Shown here piece after piece: positions 32,198-41,243 of a DNA stretch of 56,845 bases. The notes under the pieces were generated by a model. That model was not told the origin of the DNA. It saw only the letters and a program-made list of their open reading frames with translations, and ran no database searches. Origin of the DNA: Planosporangium thailandense (lineage in GTDB: Bacteria; Actinomycetota; Actinomycetes; Mycobacteriales; Micromonosporaceae). Location: positions 1-56,845 of the forward strand of contig NZ_JAATVY010000033.1 of NCBI RefSeq assembly GCF_011947195.1, in the 5' to 3' direction. The position numbers and the translations under genes are program-made. Numbering within the stretch: the first letter of the stretch is position 1; the number at the start of each line of letters is the position of its first letter.

Positions 32198-33241
32198 ATG
32201 ACCGCCGGTACCCGCACCTTCCGCGTCGTCGAGATCGATCCCGCTGACCGCGCCGTCCTCGACGCGTCCTACGAGATTCGACGCGCGGCGGTGGCCCACG
32301 ACGTTCCCGACCTCCCGCCGCTGTGTCGACACGCGCACGACGCCATGCTCCGGGTGCCGTTGCCGCACTCGGTCCAGTCGGCGTGGCTGATCCACGACGG
32401 TGACCGGCCGGTCGGCGTCGCCGCGGTCAGGCTGCCCCAGCTTGACAACCTCGACAACGCGGAGTGCGAGATCTTCGTCCACCCCGACCACCGGCGTCGC
32501 GGCGCCGGCCGGGCCCTGTACGAGCAGGTTGTCACCTACGTTCGGGCTGCCGGGCGCAGGCGGCTGATCGCCGATTCGGTCGAGGCGTTGCCGGGCGGGG
32601 CTGAACGGCCGGGCTCCGGGACCGGCTTCGCTCGGGCCATGGGCGCGCAGGACGCACTGCGCGACATCCGCCGCCGGCTCGATCTGTCCAGCGTGGACAC
32701 CGATGGGTACGACCGGCTGCTGGCCGATGCGTGGCGGCGCGCCGACGGGTACTCGCTGGTGCGGTGGCGGGAGCGTACCCCGGAGGAGCACCTGGCCGAC
32801 GTCGCCTATCTCGAGAGCAGGCTGATGTCCGACGCTCCGATGGGCGACCTTGCGGTGGAGCCGCAGAAGATCGATGCCGAGCGGCGACGCTCGATCGACG
32901 AGACCCGGATCGCCTACGGTCGCGGGTCCTACAACACCGGCGTACGCCACGACGCGACCGGCCGGATCGTCGCCTGGACGCAGCTCGGCACGGAGTACTC
33001 GGTCCACGACCACGCCTGGCAGAACATCACGCTGGTCGACCCGCCGCACCGGGGTCACCGGCTCGGCACGATCGTGAAGATCGCCAACCTCCGGTACGCG
33101 CTGGAGAACGAGCCCGCCCTGCGCTTCATCGATACGTGGAACGCCGCGGCCAACGACCACATGATCTCGATCAACGAGACGCTCGGGTTCCGTCCGGTGG
33201 ACGCGCTCGTCAACTGGCAGCAGGAGGTGCGTCGCGGCTGA
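32198..33241 (+). CDS. Tandem GNAT-type N-acetyltransferase
   Basis: A 347-residue protein with two acetyltransferase-like halves. The first has the classic acetyl-CoA loop in NAECEIFVHPDHRRRGAGRA (about residues 87-106). The second half (ITLVDPPHRGHRLGTIVKIA, near 275-300) repeats the pattern, and the C-terminal IDTWNAAANDHMISINETLG is the conserved Asn/Tyr-type ending. The architecture is like mycothiol synthase and many uncharacterised actinobacterial GNATs. Substrate unknown. The ATG at 32198 is used. Its 3' end overlaps the convergent regulator gene by 32 bp. Confidence 0.85.
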   Translation: MTAGTRTFRVVEIDPADRAVLDASYEIRRAAVAHDVPDLPPLCRHAHDAMLRVPLPHSVQSAWLIHDGDRPVGVAAVRLPQLDNLDNAECEIFVHPDHRRRGAGRALYEQVVTYVRAAGRRRLIADSVEALPGGAERPGSGTGFARAMGAQDALRDIRRRLDLSSVDTDGYDRLLADAWRRADGYSLVRWRERTPEEHLADVAYLESRLMSDAPMGDLAVEPQKIDAERRRSIDETRIAYGRGSYNTGVRHDATGRIVAWTQLGTEYSVHDHAWQNITLVDPPHRGHRLGTIVKIANLRYALENEPALRFIDTWNAAANDHMISINETLGFRPVDALVNWQQEVRRG

Positions 33242-33740
33242 CGTCGTCGTAGTAGGCGAGGAAGACCGAGTACGCCCGGCCGTCCGGGCTGTGCGGCCGG
33301 TCGGCGTACTCGTCCAGGATCGCGCCGATCCGCTCGCGCAGTTCGCGGAACTCGTCCTCGGTGAGCCGCAGCCCCAGGCGGGTCATGTCGACCTGATCGA
33401 GGTCCACCAGCCGGGCTTCGGCGAGGAAAGCGCCGAGCATCGCCTCGCCGCGTCCCGGTGCCGCGGCGTCGTGCACGGCGACGGTCCAGGACTTTCCGGT
33501 CGCGAGGTACGGCACCTCGCGGGAGCCCCGGGTGCCTCGACGGGCCGGCTCTGCGTCGAGAAACCCCGTGTCGACGAGCGTACGTACATGGTGGAGCGTG
33601 GTCGCGGGGTTGGCGCCGAGCCGGTCGGCGATCTCCTTGTTGGTCAGCGCCCGGTCCAGGCAGAGCCGCAGGATGCGTAGCCGCACCGCGGAGGCCAGCG
33701 CCTTCGCCTCCGCCTCGGTGGCCGGTCGCCGGTTCCCCAT
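33210..33740 (-). CDS. Winged-helix (ArsR-like) transcriptional regulator
   Basis: A 176-residue DNA-binding protein. The helix-turn-helix is ILRLCLDRALTNKEIADRLG followed by ANPATTLHHVRTLVDTGFLD, typical of ArsR/HTH_20 regulators. The C-terminal half (LRLTEDEFRELRERIGAILD) is a helical dimerisation segment. No metal-binding Cys cluster is present, so it likely senses an organic compound. The ATG at 33740 is chosen; a TTG at 33779 would add 13 residues. It is divergent from the MFS exporter, with a palindrome between them, so it probably represses that pump. Confidence 0.85.
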   Translation of the reverse strand: MGNRRPATEAEAKALASAVRLRILRLCLDRALTNKEIADRLGANPATTLHHVRTLVDTGFLDAEPARRGTRGSREVPYLATGKSWTVAVHDAAAPGRGEAMLGAFLAEARLVDLDQVDMTRLGLRLTEDEFRELRERIGAILDEYADRPHSPDGRAYSVFLAYYDDVSRDAPPAAS

Positions 33741-33765
33741 GCGGTCGCAGCGTACGCGTAACTGG

Positions 33766-33787
33766 TTGACTTTTCCCAATCAGTCAA
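33766..33787. promoter_or_regulatory. TTGACT-N10-AGTCAA palindrome between regulator and MFS gene
   Basis: Exact 6-bp arms (33766-33771, 33782-33787) separated by ten bases, 13 bp before the MFS start and 26 bp before the regulator ATG. It is the natural candidate operator for the winged-helix protein, and TTGACT could also serve as a -35 box. Confidence 0.5.
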
Positions 33788-33800
33788 TGAGGCTGCCACC

Positions 33801-35099
33801 ATGAAGCTCGGCCTGCTCCGCGAGCACGACTTCCGGCAGCTGTTCGTGGCCGACACGATCAGCCAGCTCGGTTCGCAGGTCAGCATCCTCGCGCTGCCCC
33901 TGGTCGCGGTGCTCGCGCTGCGCGCCGACGCGTTCGAGGTCGGTCTGCTCACCGCGTGCGAGTCGGCGGCGTTCCTGCTGGTGGGGCTGCCCGCCGGTGC
34001 CTGGGTGGACCGGATGCGCCGGCGCAACGTGCTCATCACCGGTGATCTCGGTCGAGCCGTCGTGCTGGGCTCCGTGCCGGTCGCCTGGTGGCTCGGCCTG
34101 CTCACCCTGCCGCAGTTGTACGCCGTCGCGCTGGTCAACGGCGTGCTCACCGTCTTCTTCGACGTGGCGTACCAGAGCTTTCTGCCGCACCTGGTCGGCC
34201 GCGCCCATCTCGTGGAGGGCAACGCCAAGCTCGAAGCGGTCCGCGGCGTCAACCAGATCGCCGGGCCGACGGTGGCCGGCCTCGTCATCCAGTGGCTGAC
34301 CGCCCCGGTCGCGGTGACCGTCGACGCGGTGAGCTTCGCGGGCTCGGCGCTGTTCGTCGGACTGATCCGCAAGCGCGAGCCGCGCCCGGCCCGTGGACCG
34401 GACGCCCACCTCGGCCGGGAGATCGCCGAAGGGCTGCGGTTCGTGCTCGGCAACCGGCTGCTGCGCGCGATCGCGATGTGTACGGGCTCGTTCAACTTCT
34501 TCTCGACGATCACCTGGTCGATGGTCGTGGTACTGCTGGCCCGCGACCTGAGGCTGTCCGCCGGCACGATCGGCGTGTTCTTCTCGTTCGGCGCGGTCGG
34601 CGGCCTGGTCGGCGCGCTGACCGCCACCCGCATCGCCACCCGGATCGGCCAGGGGCCGGCGATCTGGCTGCCGGTCGCGGTCGGCGGACTGTTCGGGCTC
34701 CTGGTCCCGACGGCCCAGCGCGGCTGGCTGCTCCTGCCCGCCGCCTGCGGGATGCTGATGTCCGGGTTCGGGGCCGTCGTCTACAACGTCACCCAGGTCA
34801 GCTTCCGGCAGGGGCTGACGCCCGAGCGCCTGCTCGGCCGGATGAACGCGACCATGCGCTTCCTCGTCTGGGGCACCATGCCGATCGGTGGCCTCGTCGG
34901 CGGGGCGCTGGGGAGCTACCTCGGGGTCCGGCCGGCCCTGTGGGTGGCGGCGATCGGCGGGATGTTGACGTTCCTGCCGGTCTTCGGATCGCCGCTGCGC
35001 ACCATGCGCGAGCTTCCGGCTGGCCGTGCCGCGGGCGCCGGCCGTCCCGATGGCGAGGAGCCGGCGCCCGCGACCGCCGACGCCGGAGGCGCGCCCTAG
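33801..35099 (+). CDS. MFS transporter, multidrug-efflux type
   Basis: A 432-residue protein with 12 predicted spans. LREHDFRQLFVADTISQLGS and the loop motif GAWVDRMRRRNVLITGDLGR (motif A region between spans 2 and 3) match MFS exporters of the Bcr/enterobactin-exporter-like MFS_3 group. The tail is Pro/Ala-rich and cytosolic. It is divergent from a winged-helix regulator and probably extrudes the compound that regulator senses. Confidence 0.87.
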   Translation: MKLGLLREHDFRQLFVADTISQLGSQVSILALPLVAVLALRADAFEVGLLTACESAAFLLVGLPAGAWVDRMRRRNVLITGDLGRAVVLGSVPVAWWLGLLTLPQLYAVALVNGVLTVFFDVAYQSFLPHLVGRAHLVEGNAKLEAVRGVNQIAGPTVAGLVIQWLTAPVAVTVDAVSFAGSALFVGLIRKREPRPARGPDAHLGREIAEGLRFVLGNRLLRAIAMCTGSFNFFSTITWSMVVVLLARDLRLSAGTIGVFFSFGAVGGLVGALTATRIATRIGQGPAIWLPVAVGGLFGLLVPTAQRGWLLLPAACGMLMSGFGAVVYNVTQVSFRQGLTPERLLGRMNATMRFLVWGTMPIGGLVGGALGSYLGVRPALWVAAIGGMLTFLPVFGSPLRTMRELPAGRAAGAGRPDGEEPAPATADAGGAP

Positions 35100-35244
35100 C
35101 GGATCCCCGTCAGGTGTGAAGCGGGGAGCGGAGAACCCGAGATCATGGTGCAAGATGACGGGTGAGCGAGCGCGGAGAGTGAGTTCGCGAGCTTGCGAGC
35201 GGATGTGCCCCACGACGGCACGAAAGCGGAGCGGGAGTAACGGT

Positions 35245-36915
35245 ATGGGCAACCCTCATCCCCTGTACGACAAGCACGTCGCCACCCTCGACCGGGCGCT
35301 CACGGCGATCCGGGAGCGTGGCTACTGGTCTGCGTTCAACGAGTCACCCAGCCCTCGCGTGCACGGCGAGGAGGCGGCGCCGCGCGGCACGGCCGCCTTC
35401 GAGTCCTACCTCGGTACGGAGTTCCCTCTCGACCAGCCGGGCACCACCGGGTGGGCGGGCGGCGAGCAGAGCCCCTTCGGGGTACGGCTCGACGTCCGGT
35501 ATCCGCACGCCGACGTGGACGCGCTGCTGGTCGCCGCGGCCGCCGCCATGCCCGGCTGGCGGGACGCCGGCCCGCAGACCCGGGTCGGGGTCTGCCTGGA
35601 GATCCTCACCCGGCTCCAGGAGAACATCTTCGAGTTGGCCAACGCGGTGCAGTTCACCAGCGGACAGGCGTTCGTCATGGCGTTCCAGGCCGGCGGCGCG
35701 CACGCGCTCGACCGGGCCCTCGAGGCGCTGGCCTACGGGTACGCCGAGATGACCCGCACGCCCGCCGAGGCGCTCTGGGAGAAGCCGGCAGGCAAGGGCG
35801 AGCCGCTTCGAATGAACAAAACCTGGCACGTGGTGCCGCGCGGGATCGCGCTGGTCATCGGGTGCAACACGTTCCCCACCTGGAACTCGTACCCCGGCCT
35901 GTTCGCCTCGCTGGTCACCGGCAACGCCGTGGTGGTCAAGCCGCACCCGCGCGCGGTCCTGCCGCTCGCGATCACCGTGAAGTACGCGCGCGAGGTGCTG
36001 GCCGAGGCCGGCTTCGACCCCAACCTGGTGACGCTCGCGGCCGAGGAGCCGGGCGAGGGGCTGGCGAGCGTCCTGGCGCTGCGGCCCGAGGTCAGGATCG
36101 TCGACTTCACCGGATCAACTGAGTACGGCGACTGGCTGGAGGCGAACGCCCGGCAGGCCGCGGTGTACACGGAGAAGGCCGGCGTCAACACGATCATCAT
36201 CGACTCCACCGACAATTTTGCCGGGATGTGCGCAAACATCGCGTTCTCGCTGGTTCTCTACAGCGGACAGATGTGTACGGCCCCGCAGAACATCCTGGTG
36301 CCCCGCGACGGCATTGCGACCGAGGCCGGTCACAAGAGCTTCGACGAGGTCGCCAGCGGGATCGCGGCGGCGGTCGGCAAGCTGACCGGCGACCCGGCGC
36401 GGGCGGTGGAGCTGACCGGCGCGATCGTCAACGACGGCGTGCTGGAGCGGCTGGAGCGCGTTCGCGACCTGGGCGAGATCCTGCTCGACTCGCAGGCCGT
36501 CACCCATCCGGCATTCGCCGACGCGGTCGTACGTACGCCGCTGATCCTGAAGCTCGATGCGGACCGTGAGCAGGTGTATGGCAATGAGTGGTTCGGGCCT
36601 ATCTCGTTCGTTATCGCCACGGACTCCACCGCGCATAGTCTCGATATCTTCCGGCGCACCGTCGGACGCCGGGGTGCGCTGACCGCCTCGATCTACTCCC
36701 GTGACGACAAGGTGCTCGACGAGGCGGAGTGGGCCGCGCTGGATGTCGGGGTGCACGTTTCGGCAAATCTGACCGGCGGTGTTTTCGTCAACCAGTCAGC
36801 CGCGTTCTCGGACTTCCATGGCAGCGGCGCCAACGCCGCCGCGAACGCCGCGCTTACCGATGGGGCGTACGTGGCCAGTCGTTTCCGTGTAGTGCAGTCG
36901 CGGCGGCATGTCTGA
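35245..36915 (+). CDS. paaN: PaaN-type aldehyde dehydrogenase
   Basis: A 556-residue ALDH-superfamily protein resembling PaaN from phenylacetate-associated loci. The N-terminal MGNPHPLYDKHVATLDRAL and GYWSAFNESPSP are typical of that subgroup. The NAD-binding region VVPRGIALVIGCNTFPTWNS, FTGSTEYGDWLE, and the nucleophile Cys in YSGQMCTAPQNILVP are visible. No other paa genes are near. The ATG at 35245 with GGAGTAACGG upstream is used; the frame is open further up, but without family-like sequence. Confidence 0.85.
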   Translation: MGNPHPLYDKHVATLDRALTAIRERGYWSAFNESPSPRVHGEEAAPRGTAAFESYLGTEFPLDQPGTTGWAGGEQSPFGVRLDVRYPHADVDALLVAAAAAMPGWRDAGPQTRVGVCLEILTRLQENIFELANAVQFTSGQAFVMAFQAGGAHALDRALEALAYGYAEMTRTPAEALWEKPAGKGEPLRMNKTWHVVPRGIALVIGCNTFPTWNSYPGLFASLVTGNAVVVKPHPRAVLPLAITVKYAREVLAEAGFDPNLVTLAAEEPGEGLASVLALRPEVRIVDFTGSTEYGDWLEANARQAAVYTEKAGVNTIIIDSTDNFAGMCANIAFSLVLYSGQMCTAPQNILVPRDGIATEAGHKSFDEVASGIAAAVGKLTGDPARAVELTGAIVNDGVLERLERVRDLGEILLDSQAVTHPAFADAVVRTPLILKLDADREQVYGNEWFGPISFVIATDSTAHSLDIFRRTVGRRGALTASIYSRDDKVLDEAEWAALDVGVHVSANLTGGVFVNQSAAFSDFHGSGANAAANAALTDGAYVASRFRVVQSRRHV

Positions 36916-36934
36916 GGCCGCTACGCTATCACTA

Positions 36935-36950
36935 ATAGACATAGGTCTAT
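36935..36950. promoter_or_regulatory. ATAGAC-N4-GTCTAT inverted repeat
   Basis: A 16-bp inverted repeat (6-bp arms) flanked by the direct repeat TATCACT (36927-36933, 36948-36954), just after paaN and 260 bp before the cold-shock gene. It may be a regulator site. No function is assigned. Confidence 0.3.
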
Positions 36951-37208
36951 CACTCGGTGACGCTTAGACTACCCGCCAATTCCGTTCTCTAACTGAAAAC
37001 GGCTGAGATGATCGCGAATCTCAAGGTTGGCTCAGCTGTCCGATTTGGGGCTGTACGGCGTCGGCCGACCTCGTGTAGCGTGCGTGTTCGGTCGTCGTTC
37101 GTCGTCGGTGTCCAATGGGGGCACATCGAGGCACCGACGACTCCGGCATCGCGACCGCGACGTCGGGGGTTGGCAAGACTAAGCAATACCGAAGTGAGGA
37201 AGTGCACC

Positions 37209-37412
37209 GTGGCACAGGGCACCGTCAAGTGGTTCAACAGCGAGAAGGGCTACGGCTTCATTGCCGTCGACGGGGGGCAGGACGTTTTCGTCCACTTCTC
37301 GGCGATCCAGATGGACGGCTACAAGACGCTGGAGGACGGTCAGCGCGTCGAGTTCGAGATCGCCCAGGGCAACAAGGGCCCTCAGGCGGAGAACGTCCGG
37401 CTCGCCTCCTGA
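37209..37412 (+). CDS. Cold-shock domain protein
   Basis: A 67-residue single-OB-fold RNA/DNA-binding protein. Both RNP motifs are present: [10 protein letters not shown] (RNP1) and DVFVHFSAI (RNP2), following [11 protein letters not shown]. The GTG at 37209 is the start; GAGGAAG precedes it by a few bases. The 290-bp upstream gap is long enough for the extended leader usual for cold-shock genes. Several paralogues normally exist, so no number is given. Confidence 0.95.
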   Translation: MAQGTVKWFNSEKGYGFIAVDGGQDVFVHFSAIQMDGYKTLEDGQRVEFEIAQGNKGPQAENVRLAS

Positions 37413-37439
37413 CCACAACTCCAGACTCGCACCACTTCT

Positions 37440-37473
37440 AGGACACCGTTCCTCTGTCGGGGAGCGGTGTCCT
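37440..37473 (+). terminator. Hairpin after the cold-shock gene
   Basis: AGGACACCGTTCC pairs with GGAGCGGTGTCCT (one G-U type pair), followed by TCTGTTTCGT, a modest T-rich tract, 27 bp after the stop. Confidence 0.8.
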
Positions 37474-37806
37474 CTGTTTCGTGCCGTCGAGCCTCTGTGT
37501 CACCGCGCCCCATTGTCGGTGGTCGTGCAGAAGGTTCTTGGCCGCCACTCTTTGTGATCCGTTTCTCGATCGTGCGTCGCCGTCAGAAATCTGATCACGC
37601 AGGTTCTGGCGGAAAGTTGTGCTTTCTATGGGAGCTAACGCCGCAGCTTCTGGGAAGTTGCGGCCTATGTGGGTGGAATTCGGCGGCCGTGGTCGCCGGA
37701 TGATCTCTGCGTGCGGCGGCCCGGCGGGGATTCCGGGTGGCGGCCGGCGCCGGGGAGCGCTGTCGGCGGTGGGGTCCGGAGCACCCTCCTCGTCACGCAC
37801 CGTTTG

Positions 37807-37833
37807 CTTGCACTCTCGGGTGGGGAGTGCTAA
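37807..37833 (+). promoter_or_regulatory. CIRCE operator 1 (HrcA site) of groEL
   Basis: CTTGCACTC-N9-GAGTGCTAA, one or two changes from the consensus TTAGCACTC-N9-GAGTGCTAA. HrcA binding here would repress groEL until heat stress. HrcA is not encoded in the window. TTGCAC within the left arm could double as a -35 box, with TAAACA 17 bp on. Confidence 0.92.
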
Positions 37834-37841
37834 ACAAGTCA

Positions 37842-37868
37842 CTGGCACTCGAAAGTGGTGAGTGCCAA
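37842..37868 (+). promoter_or_regulatory. CIRCE operator 2 of groEL
   Basis: CTGGCACTC-N9-GAGTGCCAA, a second HrcA-type inverted repeat, 8 bp after the first. The centres are 35 bp apart. Paired CIRCE sites are known for other actinobacterial groE genes. Confidence 0.9.
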
Positions 37869-38070
37869 AGGTCGGGGTCGGTGGGGTCACCGGCCGTGGC
37901 CGGGCCGTCCGGCGGGCAACAAGATGCCGGACGGGCCGGGGGCGGCAGGGGACCGGTCGTCGCGGGCTATCCGGTCCGGCCTACGTGGGTCCACCCAGCA
38001 ACCGCTGGATGGACCGCCGAAGGTGCGTACGCAGCGGAGCGCCACTGGGCAACGCCAGGGCGAGCCGTGA

Positions 38071-39717
<1,647 letters not shown>

Positions 39718-39731
39718 GAAGTCTTCAGCAA

Positions 39732-39770
39732 GCAGAGGGGGCGGGTCGCGCAGCGGCCCGCCCCCTCTGC
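39732..39770 (+). terminator. Terminator hairpin of groEL
   Basis: Perfect 14-bp GC-rich stem (39732-39745 with 39757-39770) 15 bp after the groEL stop. Confidence 0.85.
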
Positions 39771-39782
39771 TTGCGCCGTTCA

Positions 39783-39832
39783 TGATCCTGGAGGATTTTC
39801 CGTGTCAGAGCACGGAAAATCCTCCAGGATCA
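39783..39832. repeat. TGATC...GATCA palindrome, copy D
   Basis: A perfect 50-bp palindrome (24-bp arms if the flanking C and A/T bases are counted, 39781-39834), loop TCAGAG. It starts TGATCCTGGAGGATTTTCCG, the closest relative of copy B. It lies 12 bp beyond the groEL terminator and contains the stop codon of the small leftward frame at 39830. Confidence 0.92.
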
Positions 39833-40051
39833 TGGGGAGTCGGGGGAGGTAGGTGTCTCGGGCTCCGTCACCATCTCGCTCAGCGATGACGTCGTCGGGT
39901 TCTTCTCGCCGCCGCGGTAGGTCGACCGGTCGGCCACGTCGATGACGTCCGGCACGCTGGAGCCGCTCGGTACAGCGGCGTCCCGGCGACTGCCGGCGAC
40001 ACCCGATTCGCCGGTCGCCCGTTGCCGGCTCGGATCACGCGGTTCAGTCAT
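39830..40051 (-). CDS. Small polar protein, unknown function (tentative)
   Basis: A 73-residue Ser/Pro/Thr-rich, charged, apparently disordered protein, starting [17 protein letters not shown] and containing [18 protein letters not shown]. It starts at the ATG at 40051, divergent from the dipeptidase gene 39 bp away. The stop TGA is donated by the palindrome copy D. No family is recognised and the Shine-Dalgarno is weak, so it may not be a gene. Its support is the codon pattern and the lack of another gene between groEL and the dipeptidase. Confidence 0.4.
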   Translation of the reverse strand: MTEPRDPSRQRATGESGVAGSRRDAAVPSGSSVPDVIDVADRSTYRGGEKNPTTSSLSEMVTEPETPTSPDSP

Positions 40052-40090
40052 GCGGGTGTCATACCCGCCTGGCCGGTAACGTACCCGAAG

Positions 40091-41242
40091 GTGAGCGAGC
40101 TGATCTTTGACGGACATAACGACCTGGCCTGGCAGCTGCGCCTGCGGGTCCGCTACGACTTCGACGCCCTCGACATAGCGACCGACCAGTCGGCCTCTGG
40201 CCTGCACACCGACCTGCCCCGGCTGCGGGCCGGTGGCGTCGGCGCACAGTACTGGTCGGTGTTCGTCCCGTGCGACCTCGCCGGCCACGACGCTGTGTCG
40301 GCGACTCTCGAGCAGGTCGACGCCGTCCGGCGGCTCGTCGCGCGCCACCCCGAGCACCTCGCGCTGGCCACGACCGCCGACGAGGTCGAGCGCGCGCGTA
40401 GCGAAGGGCGCATCGCGTCGCTGCTCGGCGCCGAGGGCGGCCACTCGATCAACTGCTCGCTGGGCACGCTGCGGATGCTGTACGAGCTGGAGGTCCGGTA
40501 CCTGACGCTCACCCACACACGCAACACCCCGTGGGCCGACAGCGCCACCGACGAGGCGAGCGTCGGCGGCCTGTCGCCGTTCGGCCACGAGGTGGTACGC
40601 GAGATGAACCGCCTCGGGATGCTCGTCGACCTCTCGCACGTGGCGCCGGCCACCATGCACGCCGCGCTGGACACGTCGCTCGCGCCGGCCTTCTTCTCGC
40701 ACTCGTCGGCGCGGGCGGTGTGCGACCACCCCCGCAACGTCCCCGACGACGTGCTGACCCGGGTCCGGGACAGCGACGGCGTCGTGATGGTGACCTTCGT
40801 TCCCTGGTTCGTCAACACCGAGTGTCGCGACTGGATGGTCGCCGAGCAGCGGCTGCGGGACACGTACCCGGACGAGGGTCCGGACTGGGAGGCGGCCCAC
40901 GCGAAGTGGCTGCGGGCCAACCCGTGGCCGGCGTGCACCGTCGCGGACGTCGCCGACCACGTCGAGCACGTACGCGAGGTGGCCGGCGTCGACCACGTCG
41001 GGCTGGGCGGCGACTTCGACGGCTGCGAGACCATGCCGGACGGGCTGGCCGACGTGTCGGCCTACCCGGCGCTGCTGGCCGAACTGGCCGACCGGGGCTG
41101 GTCGGAGGCGGAGCTGGCCAGGCTCGCCTGGCACAACGCCCTCCGCGTACTCCGGGAGACCGAGTCGGTGGCCGCGGCGGTCCGCCGGGAGCGCGGGCCG
41201 TCGGTCGCCACGATCGACGAGCCGGACACGGCGGCGGACTGA
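40091..41242 (+). CDS. M19 membrane-dipeptidase family peptidase
   Basis: A 383-residue zinc dipeptidase of the renal-dipeptidase family. Metal ligands appear in [10 protein letters not shown] (His, Asp), LGAEGGHSI (Glu), [14 protein letters not shown] (His) and [16 protein letters not shown] (His). [15 protein letters not shown] and [12 protein letters not shown] are conserved family segments. No signal peptide is visible, so it is likely cytosolic, cleaving dipeptides, possibly D-amino-acid ones. The GTG at 40091 is used because the family opens right there; no clear ribosome site is seen. Only one base separates its stop from that of the convergent S8 protease. Confidence 0.9.
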   Translation: MSELIFDGHNDLAWQLRLRVRYDFDALDIATDQSASGLHTDLPRLRAGGVGAQYWSVFVPCDLAGHDAVSATLEQVDAVRRLVARHPEHLALATTADEVERARSEGRIASLLGAEGGHSINCSLGTLRMLYELEVRYLTLTHTRNTPWADSATDEASVGGLSPFGHEVVREMNRLGMLVDLSHVAPATMHAALDTSLAPAFFSHSSARAVCDHPRNVPDDVLTRVRDSDGVVMVTFVPWFVNTECRDWMVAEQRLRDTYPDEGPDWEAAHAKWLRANPWPACTVADVADHVEHVREVAGVDHVGLGGDFDGCETMPDGLADVSAYPALLAELADRGWSEAELARLAWHNALRVLRETESVAAAVRRERGPSVATIDEPDTAAD

Positions 41243-41243
41243 G

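Noticed and set aside
31944..32201. Open frames in the thrC-GNAT gap on both strands
   Set aside because: No ribosome site, Arg-rich random-looking translations, mixed third-position composition.
36916..37208. Possible regulatory RNA upstream of the cold-shock gene
   Set aside because: I could not draw a conserved fold by eye; it is listed only as a leader with one inverted repeat.
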